This document shows, in pieces, positions 43,417 to 52,491 of a stretch of 64,000 nt of DNA (its first letter is position 1; each line of letters opens with the position of its first letter). Where the stretch lies: contig JBDWQJ010000010.1 of the NCBI GenBank assembly GCA_039986595.1, positions 117,315 to 181,314 on the forward strand, in the 5' to 3' direction. The notes below the pieces were generated by a model. That model was not told the DNA's origin. It did not search any database and worked only from the letters and a program-made list of their open reading frames with translations. The position numbers were made by a program, and so were the translations under genes. This DNA is from Lentilitoribacter sp039986595. GTDB lineage: Bacteria; Pseudomonadota; Alphaproteobacteria; Rhizobiales; Rhizobiaceae.

Positions 43417-44367
43417 TTGGTTGAAGAATATTGCCAAGATACAGGCCCAAGCGTTGCAATAATTGTTGGTTATTTCAATGGCAACCGATATCTTAATGAC
43501 CAAATTAAATCAATATTAAATCAGACCCACAAGAACATCAAAATAGTGATTTTCGATGATTGTTCCAATGAACCTGTTGATGTTGACGCACTTAATTTAT
43601 CTCCTGAAGAGCATACTTTTGTTCATATCGTGGTACGCGAGTACAACCTCGGTTTTTCCAATAATTTTTTGCAAGGACTTTCATACTTCGAAGATGAGTT
43701 TGATTACTATGCGTTTAGTGATCAAGATGATATATGGGATCCGGATAAGATTGAAGTTGCTTTAAATCAATTGACAACTATATCGGAAAATACCCCTGCA
43801 TTGTATTGTGGACGCACCAGTATCTCAGATAATACCTGTGAGTTAGTTTTGGGAAAATCACCACTATTTAGTAAGCCTCCATCTTTTGCTAATGCTTTAG
43901 TACAGAGCATAGGTGGTGGTAATACGATGGTATTTAACAGGCTTGCAAAAAACTTGATCGCAAAAAGCTCTACTAACAACGAAATTGTATCACATGACTG
44001 GTGGTGTTACCTAGTGGTAGCAGGGGTAGGTGGACATATTCTATATGATTCAAATCCCTATTTAAAATATCGGCAACATTCGACAAATATCGTGGGTTCG
44101 AATAACAGTTGGTCTGCGCGTGTTAAGCGGGTTAATGGCATGATTGAAGGTAGATTCAGGAAATGGAATGATATCAATACTAAAGCACTTCTCTATAATG
44201 TTGAGCTTTTGTCAGTTGATAATCAATTACGACTAAAGAATTTTAAATTGGCTCAGAAATCGGGACTTCTAGAACGTCTTGTTCTCTTTAAACGTTCTGG
44301 TATTTATAGGCAGACATTTTTAGGTAATCTTGGCCTTTTATTTGGAATTTTAATTAATAGGGTATGA
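43417..44367 (+). CDS. Family 2 glycosyltransferase (rhamnosyltransferase-like)
   Basis: A 316-residue GT-A glycosyltransferase. The nucleotide-binding start is VAIIVGYFNGNRYLNDQI, with FDDCS following, and the acidic metal motif region is FSDQDDIWDPDK near residue 107. It resembles rhamnosyltransferases that build O-polysaccharide on the cytoplasmic face. The start is a TTG with GGAAG upstream; the first in-frame ATG would remove the catalytic core. dTDP-rhamnose genes follow 3 bases later, so L-rhamnose is a likely donor sugar. Confidence 0.85.
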   Translation: MVEEYCQDTGPSVAIIVGYFNGNRYLNDQIKSILNQTHKNIKIVIFDDCSNEPVDVDALNLSPEEHTFVHIVVREYNLGFSNNFLQGLSYFEDEFDYYAFSDQDDIWDPDKIEVALNQLTTISENTPALYCGRTSISDNTCELVLGKSPLFSKPPSFANALVQSIGGGNTMVFNRLAKNLIAKSSTNNEIVSHDWWCYLVVAGVGGHILYDSNPYLKYRQHSTNIVGSNNSWSARVKRVNGMIEGRFRKWNDINTKALLYNVELLSVDNQLRLKNFKLAQKSGLLERLVLFKRSGIYRQTFLGNLGLLFGILINRV

Positions 44368-44370
44368 GCA

Positions 44371-45438
44371 ATGAGTATTTTAATAACAGGCGGCGCGGGA
44401 TTCATAGGGTCAAATTTTATAATTGACTGGTTATCTGAAACCAGCGAATCTATCATCAATTTAGATATGCTGACTTATGCTGGAAATCTGAGTAATTTGA
44501 GTTCTTTAGAGGGGAATAATCGTCATATATTTAAGCAAGGTGATATTGCAGATCAATCAATCATAGATGAGCTATTAAATACACACAAACCTCGCGCTGT
44601 AGTGAATTTTGCGGCTGAATCTCACGTTGATAGATCTATTCTAGGCCCGGAGGCGTTTGTTCAAACAAATATTTTTGGTACATTTAGACTTCTTGAATCT
44701 GTAAAACGTTACTGGAGTAATCTATCTGAAGACGATAAATCTAATTTTCGTTTTCTTCATGTTTCTACCGATGAGGTGTATGGTTCGCTTAACCAAGATT
44801 CCCCTGCATTTACAGAAACAAATAGATATGAGCCAAATAGCCCTTATAGTGCAAGTAAAGCTGCATCAGATCATCTCGTGCGCGCTTATCACCACACTTA
44901 TGGTCTTCCGGTACTTACCACTAATTGTTCTAATAATTATGGACCTTACCAGTTTCCGGAAAAACTTATTCCTCTAATTATACACAACGCATTGGCTCGA
45001 AAACCTTTGCCAATTTATGGGGATGGTAAGCAAATTCGAGATTGGCTTTATGTTTCAGATCATTGCAGTGCCATACGCACAGTTTTAAACAAGGGAAGCG
45101 TCGGTGAGGTCTATAACGTCGGTGGATTGAATGAAAAAACAAACATTGAAATTGTGCACGTGCTTTGTGATATCCTTGATGAATTGCGTCCGATTGAGAG
45201 TGATGCGGAAATAACAAGTTATCGCGAATTAATAACATATGTAACCGATCGACCCGGTCATGATCGACGTTATGCTATTGATGCAACAAAGATTGAAAAA
45301 GAGCTTGATTGGCGTCCAACTGAAACGTTTGAGACAGGAATACGTAAAACTGTCCAATGGTATCTTAATAATTTTCAATGGGTTAAGCAAATTATTAGTG
45401 GCGATTACCGTAATTGGGTTGAAAAACACTACTCATGA
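44371..45438 (+). CDS. rfbB: dTDP-glucose 4,6-dehydratase
   Basis: A 355-residue extended SDR. GGAGFIGSNFI is the NAD-binding start, ESHVDRSI and HVSTDEVYGSL follow, and the active site is YSASK in NSPYSASKAASDHLV. It makes dTDP-4-keto-6-deoxyglucose, the second step of dTDP-L-rhamnose synthesis. It begins a set of overlapping genes: its stop overlaps the rfbD start (ATGA). Confidence 0.97.
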   Translation: MSILITGGAGFIGSNFIIDWLSETSESIINLDMLTYAGNLSNLSSLEGNNRHIFKQGDIADQSIIDELLNTHKPRAVVNFAAESHVDRSILGPEAFVQTNIFGTFRLLESVKRYWSNLSEDDKSNFRFLHVSTDEVYGSLNQDSPAFTETNRYEPNSPYSASKAASDHLVRAYHHTYGLPVLTTNCSNNYGPYQFPEKLIPLIIHNALARKPLPIYGDGKQIRDWLYVSDHCSAIRTVLNKGSVGEVYNVGGLNEKTNIEIVHVLCDILDELRPIESDAEITSYRELITYVTDRPGHDRRYAIDATKIEKELDWRPTETFETGIRKTVQWYLNNFQWVKQIISGDYRNWVEKHYS

Positions 45439-46334
45439 AAATCTTACTTTTAGGTGCGCAAGGACAATTGGGACGCGAACTTTGTCATTGGCTCAAGGAA
45501 GCCGGTGAGGTTAGGGCTTGTGGTCGTGGGGATTTAGACCTGACAGAAAATGCGCAAATCGAGGAGGTGGTTAATTCTTTTGAGCCTGATGTTATTGTAA
45601 ATTCAGCGGCCTATACTGCTGTTGATAAGGCGGAGTCAGACCACGAATTGGCATTTGAAGTAAATACAAATGCCGTACGGAATATTGCCTATGAGGCAGC
45701 TAAACGAGATATTTTATTAGTTCACTATTCTACCGATTACGTTTTTGATGGTACAAAAACACAAGCGTATCATGAGACCGATGTCACTTGTCCGATCAAT
45801 ATTTATGGTGAATCCAAACTTGAAGGCGAGAAAGCTATCATCGCATCAGGATGCAGGCACTTGATTTTTCGCACTACGTGGGTAATCGGTAAATATGGTC
45901 ATAATTTTGCAAAAACTATTCTTCGCCTAGCGTCTGAAAGGGATAGTTTAGGCATAATTGGTGATCAACATGGAGTACCAACATCACCAACTCTTATTTC
46001 AAGGGTAACGTTAGATGCGATTAAGAATGAAGTACATTCGAGTAGATGGACAAGTGGTATTTATAATCTCATACCCCACGGTAAAACGACATGGTTTGGT
46101 ATAGCCAAGAAATTGGTTGAAATTGCGGAAGACGCCGGTTTAACGCTTTCAGTTGACTCGAAAACTATTAATGCGATAACTACTGACAAATATCCAACAC
46201 CAGCTAAACGCCCTGCCAACTCTCTGCTAAACAACAATAAATTACAGCAGCAACTTTCATTTGACCTCCCTAATTGGGAAGAAGATTTTACCGTTGTAGC
46301 AAAAGATATTATCGAGGAGCTTAAGACAGCATGA
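45435..46334 (+). CDS. rfbD: dTDP-4-dehydrorhamnose reductase
   Basis: A 299-residue SDR. GAQGQLGRELCHWL is the cofactor motif, SAAYTAVDKAE is the family signature, STDYVFDG follows, and the active site is YGESK. It reduces dTDP-4-keto-rhamnose to dTDP-L-rhamnose. Its ATG overlaps the rfbB stop, and its own stop overlaps the rfbA start by 4 bases. Confidence 0.96.
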   Translation: MKILLLGAQGQLGRELCHWLKEAGEVRACGRGDLDLTENAQIEEVVNSFEPDVIVNSAAYTAVDKAESDHELAFEVNTNAVRNIAYEAAKRDILLVHYSTDYVFDGTKTQAYHETDVTCPINIYGESKLEGEKAIIASGCRHLIFRTTWVIGKYGHNFAKTILRLASERDSLGIIGDQHGVPTSPTLISRVTLDAIKNEVHSSRWTSGIYNLIPHGKTTWFGIAKKLVEIAEDAGLTLSVDSKTINAITTDKYPTPAKRPANSLLNNNKLQQQLSFDLPNWEEDFTVVAKDIIEELKTA

Positions 46335-47221
46335 AACGTAAAGGTATTATTCTAGCAGGAGGGTCTGGCACCCGCCTTTATCCTGCGACGCAGGTTGTTT
46401 CTAAGCAGTTATTACCTGTCTTCGATAAACCTATGATATATTACCCACTGACGACCTTAATGTTGGGTGGTATTAGGGATATCATTATTATCTCAACGCC
46501 ACGAGATACACCGCAATTTCAGGAACTGCTTGGGGATGGAAGTAATTGGGGATTGAATATCGAGTACGCTGTTCAAGCATCTCCGGACGGCCTGGCGCAG
46601 GCATTAATTATTGCCGAGGACTTTCTAAATGGTGCTCCCTCAGTGTTGATTTTGGGTGACAATATTTTTTACGGAAATGATTTGCCAAAAAATTTACAAT
46701 CGGCAGACCTTCGTACTGAAGGTGCATCTATATTTGCGTATCACGTTCTTGATCCAGAAAGATACGGCGTTGCGGAATTTGGTAGCAACGGTAAAGTGAT
46801 TAGTCTAGAAGAAAAACCGACACATCCAAAGTCAAATTATGCCGTAACGGGATTGTATTTTTATGATGAAAATGCTCCAGAGTATGCAAAGAGTATTAAA
46901 CCATCTAAACGGGGCGAATACGAAATAACCGACTTAAATAAGATTTATCTTTCTAAAGGTCAGCTATCTCTTGAAAAAATGAGTAGGGGGTATGCGTGGT
47001 TGGATACTGGGACACATGAAAGTCTGTTGGAAGCTCATCAGTTTGTTCAAATAATTGAACATCGGCAGGGGTTAAAGATAGCTTGTCCAGAAGAAATTGC
47101 TTTTAGAAATGGCTGGATTGATCAGGCTAAATTGGAGGGGCTAGCGGAACCGATGCTTAAAAATGGTTATGGTCAATATATTATGGGTATAATTCAGGAG
47201 TCGCAAAATGAAAATCATTGA
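46331..47221 (+). CDS. rfbA: Glucose-1-phosphate thymidylyltransferase
   Basis: A 296-residue nucleotidyltransferase. AGGSGTRLYPAT and VSKQLLPVFDKPMIYYPL are the classical N-terminal signatures; GLAQALIIAEDF, LGDNIFYGNDL, EKPTHPKSNYAVTGLYFYD and WLDTGTHESL are further matches. It makes dTDP-glucose, the first step of dTDP-L-rhamnose synthesis. Its end overlaps the rfbC start by 14 bases. Confidence 0.97.
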   Translation: MKRKGIILAGGSGTRLYPATQVVSKQLLPVFDKPMIYYPLTTLMLGGIRDIIIISTPRDTPQFQELLGDGSNWGLNIEYAVQASPDGLAQALIIAEDFLNGAPSVLILGDNIFYGNDLPKNLQSADLRTEGASIFAYHVLDPERYGVAEFGSNGKVISLEEKPTHPKSNYAVTGLYFYDENAPEYAKSIKPSKRGEYEITDLNKIYLSKGQLSLEKMSRGYAWLDTGTHESLLEAHQFVQIIEHRQGLKIACPEEIAFRNGWIDQAKLEGLAEPMLKNGYGQYIMGIIQESQNENH

Positions 47222-47756
47222 TACTGAGTTAGCTGATGTTAAGATTGTTGAGCCAGCAGTATTTGAAGATGATCGTGGATTCTTTTTTGAAAGCTTTAAT
47301 CAAAAAAAATTTGAAGAGGCCATAGGTCTGGCTGTTTCGTTTGTTCAAGACAACCACTCGAAATCATCAGAAGGTGTTTTGAGGGGTCTCCATTTTCAAC
47401 TGCCCCCGTTCGCACAAGGAAAACTTGTTCGAGTTGTCCGTGGTGAAGTTTTTGACGTAGCTGTTGATATCCGAAGATCATCCCCGACTTTTGGACATTG
47501 GGTTGGGGAAATTCTATCAGAAACTAACAAGAGGCAACTTTGGATCCCTGAGGGATTTGCTCATGGTTTCTTGACTTTAAGTGAAACAGCAGATTTTCTG
47601 TATAAAACTACCAATTATTATTCACAAGAACACGAGCGCTCTCTGAGATGGAATGATGAAACTATTAATATAAACTGGCCGTCAACCTTATCCATGATTA
47701 TTTCAGATAAGGATAAAAACGCATCAAAATTTGAAATCTTTAACAAAAATGTTTAA
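47208..47756 (+). CDS. rfbC: dTDP-4-dehydrorhamnose 3,5-epimerase
   Basis: A 182-residue cupin-fold epimerase. DDRGFFFESFNQKKF is near the start, QDNHSKSSEGVLRGLHFQ follows with the catalytic His in HFQ, and WIPEGFAHGFLTLS is the C-terminal motif. It inverts C3 and C5 of dTDP-4-keto-6-deoxyglucose. It overlaps rfbA in another frame, so translation is coupled. The rhamnose operon may continue into the RgpF-like gene 76 bases later. Confidence 0.97.
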   Translation: MKIIDTELADVKIVEPAVFEDDRGFFFESFNQKKFEEAIGLAVSFVQDNHSKSSEGVLRGLHFQLPPFAQGKLVRVVRGEVFDVAVDIRRSSPTFGHWVGEILSETNKRQLWIPEGFAHGFLTLSETADFLYKTTNYYSQEHERSLRWNDETININWPSTLSMIISDKDKNASKFEIFNKNV

Positions 47757-47832
47757 GTATTATGCGTCTCACTCAATACCGCGCGGATAATCAATTTATA
47801 TTTAAATCAATCAACCTTGAAACGAGTGCAGC

Positions 47833-48909
47833 ATGGTTAGAATAGTCAAAAAATTCTTATTGACATCTTTGAAATTTGCGATGTTCGCTAAAAATAATTT
47901 CGATGCATATAAACTGAGAAACTTCACATCCGCTATTCTTGACGTAAAAGAATGTTCGCCATCATTGGGCCAAAATAATTTTGCAATTTTCGTTTACTAT
48001 GAACCTGATGGAAAACTTTCAAAAAGCGCAAGAAATATATTAAGTTCTTTGCAAAAACAATCCATCGATACATTGCTTATAAGTAATCATTATCTTTCTG
48101 ATGAGCAGTACAATGATATTTCTGGATTAGTACATAAAGTAATAATTCGTTCAAATCGGGGGTTTGATTTTGGCGCCTACAAGGATGCTGTTTCATATCT
48201 AATAAAGAATGAATTAGTACCGAAAAAACTGTTGTTTTTAAATGATAGCGTCTACTTTTTTAGTAAGGGTTTGGAGAATTTTGTTCAGTCCCTTTTAGGG
48301 CCAGAGGATATAGTTTGCTCTTTTGAGAATTGTGATGTAGACCATGCTTATCATATCCAGTCTTTTGCTTTAGGCGTTAGTGAGAATGTTTTCTTATCAA
48401 ATTCTTTCAGAAATTTTTGGACCAGATATAGACCAGTTTCAAACAGACTTCATGCTATAGAAAATGGTGAAAAATTACTATCGGTAGCCCTGTTAAAATC
48501 TGCCAGAACTATGGATGTAATTTACCCAATTGAGAGGATTGTATCTTTACGCGATGACTTGGTCCCAGATGACTTTAAAAAATTTATAGTTATGCCAATT
48601 GATAGATCGCTTCTTAAAAATCCAAACGATGAGTTCTTAGATATGAGTCAAATAAAGTACAGAATATTTTCCAATATCCGAAATCCGATTCATGATGGAA
48701 CCTACTATTTTAGTAGAATTGGGTGTCCAATTGTTAAAAAAGATATCGTTTTCAGAAACCGATATAAGTTTTGGGAGGTTTCAGAGATATTCAGGGATGT
48801 TTATGACAAAGAAGAATTGGATGAATTTTTTCTTATGCTGAGGAAAAAAGGAACCATAAAAGGCTCGCCATTTTTTACTCGTTTATTATGGATGATTGGT
48901 GCTCGATGA
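47833..48909 (+). CDS. Rhamnan synthesis F (RgpF)-like glycosyltransferase
   Basis: A 358-residue protein. The segment VIIRSNRGFDFGAYKDAVSY near residue 105 is the diagnostic core of RgpF-family proteins, and KKLLFLNDSVYF follows. RgpF proteins are needed for rhamnose-glucose polysaccharide and rhamnan O-antigens and are thought to transfer rhamnosyl residues. No membrane segment or signal peptide is visible. Placement between the dTDP-rhamnose genes and the ABC exporter fits a role in backbone or side-chain assembly. Confidence 0.8.
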   Translation: MVRIVKKFLLTSLKFAMFAKNNFDAYKLRNFTSAILDVKECSPSLGQNNFAIFVYYEPDGKLSKSARNILSSLQKQSIDTLLISNHYLSDEQYNDISGLVHKVIIRSNRGFDFGAYKDAVSYLIKNELVPKKLLFLNDSVYFFSKGLENFVQSLLGPEDIVCSFENCDVDHAYHIQSFALGVSENVFLSNSFRNFWTRYRPVSNRLHAIENGEKLLSVALLKSARTMDVIYPIERIVSLRDDLVPDDFKKFIVMPIDRSLLKNPNDEFLDMSQIKYRIFSNIRNPIHDGTYYFSRIGCPIVKKDIVFRNRYKFWEVSEIFRDVYDKEELDEFFLMLRKKGTIKGSPFFTRLLWMIGAR

Positions 48910-48955
48910 TTAAATCGAAACTCTCTATTTTTCAATACATCATTGGTGAAGAACT

Positions 48956-49771
48956 GTGAAGTTTTTAGCGTCGTATTTATTGTGTTTTCATGCTGGTGCA
49001 CGAGACTTGATAAAAACTATTGACAGGTGGTCTTTAGTTCTTTTGCTAGGATATCAAGATATTCGCCAACGTTATCAACGATCCCTTTTAGGTCCTTTTT
49101 GGTTAACTATCAGCATGGCGGTAATGATAACCTGCATTGGACTAGTGTTTGGCTCAATATTTAAATCAAGTATTGAAGAGTTTTTACCATTTTTAGCATC
49201 AGGATTGATACTTTGGGCATTTATATTGAGCTGTGTAACTGAAGGTAGTCAAACATTTATTTCCGAGGCTCGGACAATACAACAAATTCCTTTGCCTTTA
49301 AATGTGTATATATTTAAAATGATATGGCGAAATCTAATTATACTCGGACACAACATGTTAATCATACCAATAGTAATGTATCTTTTTGGTATACCGCTTA
49401 CGTTCTCAATCATCTTATTCATTCCGGGATTGATACTTGTCATCTTAAATTTGGTCTGGATTGCACTATTAATCTCGGTATTTTGTACTCGTTTTCGGGA
49501 TTTCCCGCAGATTATATCGAGTATAATGCAAATTATGTTCTATATTTCTCCGATCTTATGGGCGCCTGAATTACTGCAAGAAAGTGGTCGTGCAACGATC
49601 CTTGATCTAAATCCAGTTTACTATTTACTGGATATAATTCGCTCACCAATTCTGGGAAATGAACCGATGTTAGTTAGCTGGATTGTCTGCGGTAGCGCGG
49701 TATTGTTTGGATTTTTAATCGTGATTCCGTTTTTCGGGCTTTATCGAAAACGTATACCATATTGGCTATAG
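48956..49771 (+). CDS. Polysaccharide ABC exporter, permease (Wzm-like)
   Basis: A 271-residue ABC-2 type permease with six predicted membrane segments. RDIRQRYQRSLLGPFWLTIS near residue 35 is the N-terminal amphipathic region typical of Wzm/KpsM proteins, and ISPILWAPELL near residue 205 is the usual C-half loop. It moves undecaprenyl-linked polysaccharide across the inner membrane together with the ATPase that follows. The start is a GTG with GAAG upstream. Confidence 0.92.
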   Translation: MKFLASYLLCFHAGARDLIKTIDRWSLVLLLGYQDIRQRYQRSLLGPFWLTISMAVMITCIGLVFGSIFKSSIEEFLPFLASGLILWAFILSCVTEGSQTFISEARTIQQIPLPLNVYIFKMIWRNLIILGHNMLIIPIVMYLFGIPLTFSIILFIPGLILVILNLVWIALLISVFCTRFRDFPQIISSIMQIMFYISPILWAPELLQESGRATILDLNPVYYLLDIIRSPILGNEPMLVSWIVCGSAVLFGFLIVIPFFGLYRKRIPYWL

Positions 49772-49784
49772 GGATTAGTATTAG

Positions 49785-50528
49785 ATGGCAAGTATCACGC
49801 TTAGAAAAGTAACAGCAGATTTCCCAATATACAATTCATCATCACGTTCGTTAAAAAAAGTGGTACTTAATGCGGCTACGGGTGGTCGTATAGTAGGAGA
49901 TCAAAAAAATAAAACACTAGTTCGAGCACTTGATTCTATCGACCTTAGTATTGTTGATGGTGAACGTGTAGGTTTAATAGGCCATAATGGAGCTGGTAAA
50001 AGCACGTTACTTCGGGTCCTAAATGGTGTTTATTGCCCAACTGGTGGAGACATTGTGGTTGATGGAGCGGTTAAGTCTCTAATTGATATTAGCTTAGGTA
50101 TAGATTCAGAGGCAACAGGTCGCCAGAATATTTTTTTACGTGCTGCAATGATGGGCATAAACAAGCAGAAAGTTAAAGAAAAAATCGTGGAAATTATCGA
50201 TTTTTCTGAATTAGGTCCATACATTGACATGCCAGTTAGAGTATATTCTACGGGTATGCATTTACGATTAGCTTTTTCCGTTTCAACTTTTTTGCGAGAT
50301 GATATTTTACTTATGGATGAGTGGATCTCAGTAGGTGATCATAGTTTTGCTGAGAAAGCGGAAGCAAGATTGCGCAAGTTAGTGGACGAATCTAAGATAT
50401 TGGTAATAGCAAGCCATTCACCTCAGTTCTTGGAATCTATTTGCACACGCATTGTATGGATGGAACATGGATCAATCCGCATGGATGACTTACCTGAAAA
50501 AGTTCTACCCTTATGTTTTGGTCAATAA
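49785..50528 (+). CDS. Polysaccharide ABC exporter, ATP-binding protein (Wzt-like)
   Basis: A 247-residue ABC ATPase. Walker A is GHNGAGKST, the signature is the polysaccharide-type YSTGMHLRLAF, and Walker B is LLMDEW. The length equals a bare nucleotide-binding domain, so the C-terminal carbohydrate-binding domain found in some Wzt proteins (E. coli O8/O9a) is absent. This suggests export without recognition of a capped chain end, as in KpsT or Klebsiella O2a Wzt. It is 13 bases downstream of the permease. Confidence 0.92.
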   Translation: MASITLRKVTADFPIYNSSSRSLKKVVLNAATGGRIVGDQKNKTLVRALDSIDLSIVDGERVGLIGHNGAGKSTLLRVLNGVYCPTGGDIVVDGAVKSLIDISLGIDSEATGRQNIFLRAAMMGINKQKVKEKIVEIIDFSELGPYIDMPVRVYSTGMHLRLAFSVSTFLRDDILLMDEWISVGDHSFAEKAEARLRKLVDESKILVIASHSPQFLESICTRIVWMEHGSIRMDDLPEKVLPLCFGQ

Positions 50529-51048
50529 TTTATATATAATATCAACCCTGTGCGAGCTTATTTATACAACATTTATCGACAAAAGTGTAAGCTAACTGCG
50601 CCTTATGACCGAATGATGATAGAAAGAACGAACCACGTATTGATGATGCAATTATTTCTCAGAATATAAGACTGGATTGCACTAGATGGCATGCGTGGTG
50701 GAAGACCGTTACGCTGAGTTTTATCGGCAAGAGGGTATTGTTCAGAGCCAATGTTATTCATGCTCCATAGAATTTCTAGAATCTGGTAAGAAGCACCTTG
50801 CCAGCTATACAGTCCGAGAAGCAATACATGGAGCAATTTGACTCGAGCACTTATAATAAATCGGTAATTGCTAATCAATGGATAGACATAAGAAGGTTAT
50901 TTGTCTATGCGCACCTAGCTTCGGGTGCTAATAATCAAATGAAAACTGTATGAAAATATATTATGGGATTTAGATTGCTGGAAATAAAATACATAGTTCG
51001 CTTGAAACGATTTAATGTTTTTGTTAGTGGTTTTCAAATTAAAGGTTA
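50529..51048. other. Intergenic region between the exporter and the DprE-like operon
   Basis: A 520-base region without a convincing gene. Frames open on both strands around 50603-50878 (91 codons minus, 51 codons plus from 50685) have unrecognised products and weak start sites. It may hold decayed coding DNA. The promoter of the downstream operon must lie near its end; AAAGG just before 51049 is the ribosome site. Confidence 0.4.
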
Positions 51049-52491
51049 ATGACATTGAGTGCGAATATACTGAAAAGCGACCAAATACCGCTAGTAGTGG
51101 ATCTAGATGGAACCTTGGTTGATACCGATCTGCTATATGAGCTTTTAATTGGCTATGTAAAGTCGGATCCCATTAAAGGAACGTTCAGCATTTCGAAGTT
51201 CGCCCTTAAAGGAAAGGCTGCAGTCAAGAGAGAGATTTCAACCAAACAGCTTTCAAAAATTTCTATCGACAATCTCCCGCGTAGCCTGATTATTTCTGAG
51301 GAAATGATCGCATCCTATTCAATGATTTTGATCGTGTCGGGTAGTGATCAGCTCGTTGTAGATAAATTTGTTGAACAGTGCGAATTTGTCGATGAAGGTT
51401 TCGGTTCTGACGGGTTGACGAATTTGGTTGGGGAAAATAAGGCCAAGTTTTTAGAAGAAAAATTTCCTGGTGGCTTTGACTATATAGGAAATAGTACGGC
51501 CGATATTCCGGTGTGGAAGTCTGCAAGAAAGTCATTTGGAATGAACATCTCCAATCGGACCGAAGATATTGCTCAAAATCAGGGCGTAAGTCTTGAAATA
51601 CTTGGAAAGCAGCCCTTTATCGTTCCTGCAATACGAAAAGAAATGCGCTTAAAACAATGGGCTAAGAATTTATTAGTTTTTGTGCCGGCGTTGTTGGCAA
51701 TTCAAACTTTTCAACCGGTTTGGGCACTTTCATTATTACTATCTTTTTTAGCTTTTGGGCTCGTCGCAAGTTCTACCTATTTCTTGAATGATATTCTTGA
51801 TTTGGAATCAGATAGAAAGCATGTCAAAAAGAGATCTAGGCCGATTGCAAGCGGGCGATTGCAAATTGATACTGCCTTGAAATGGATGATAATATTTTTT
51901 ATAATCGGATTTGGGTTGGCAATCGGTGTGAATTGGAAATTCGCTATTTTGCTTTTCGTATATACGCTTATCTCAATTGCATATTCTATGTACTTAAAAT
52001 CACTAGCTATATTTGATGTAATGTTGCTGAGTGGGCTTTTTTGTTTGAGGGTTTTCGCGGGTGCAATAGTGATCGGAGCTATTCCAAATGTTTGGTTTAT
52101 TTTGGCGTTATACTTCTTTTTCTTGTCTTTGGCACTTGGTAAGCGAGCAATTGAAATCAATAAGCTAACCAGCAATAAAGCTCTTGCAGGGCGTGGCTAT
52201 TTTATTGCCGATAAATTGTCCGTGCAGGTCTTTGGTGTGGTCGCTGGATTTATGTCTATCGTTATCGTTACAATATATCTTTTGCTTTCTAAGTCGACAA
52301 TTATATCAAATGAAATCAGCGCCGGGATTGTAATTATTGCACTTGTGTTTTGGGTAATGCGTTTTTGGTTGATCGTGTCTCGTAACGAAATGGAATATGA
52401 TCCAGTTATGTTTGCAATCCAAGACATATTTAGCCTAATTTGCTTGGGGAGTATTGGGCTTATCGTCGTCACGGAGCAATTATTAGGATGA
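51049..52491 (+). CDS. HAD-domain / UbiA-type prenyltransferase fusion (DPPR synthase-like)
   Basis: A 480-residue fusion. Residues 1-190 are a haloacid dehalogenase (HAD) domain with VVDLDGTLVDTD (nucleophile Asp) and the downstream IGNSTADIPVWKSA loop. Residues 200-480 are a UbiA-family membrane prenyltransferase with eight or nine segments and the motifs NDILDLESDRKHVKKRSRPI (first Asp-rich motif plus RPIASG). These match decaprenyl-phosphate phosphoribosyltransferase (Rv3806c). The HAD domain could remove the 5-phosphate of the product, a step done by a separate PAP2 protein in mycobacteria. Its stop overlaps the next start. Confidence 0.85.
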   Translation: MTLSANILKSDQIPLVVDLDGTLVDTDLLYELLIGYVKSDPIKGTFSISKFALKGKAAVKREISTKQLSKISIDNLPRSLIISEEMIASYSMILIVSGSDQLVVDKFVEQCEFVDEGFGSDGLTNLVGENKAKFLEEKFPGGFDYIGNSTADIPVWKSARKSFGMNISNRTEDIAQNQGVSLEILGKQPFIVPAIRKEMRLKQWAKNLLVFVPALLAIQTFQPVWALSLLLSFLAFGLVASSTYFLNDILDLESDRKHVKKRSRPIASGRLQIDTALKWMIIFFIIGFGLAIGVNWKFAILLFVYTLISIAYSMYLKSLAIFDVMLLSGLFCLRVFAGAIVIGAIPNVWFILALYFFFLSLALGKRAIEINKLTSNKALAGRGYFIADKLSVQVFGVVAGFMSIVIVTIYLLLSKSTIISNEISAGIVIIALVFWVMRFWLIVSRNEMEYDPVMFAIQDIFSLICLGSIGLIVVTEQLLG

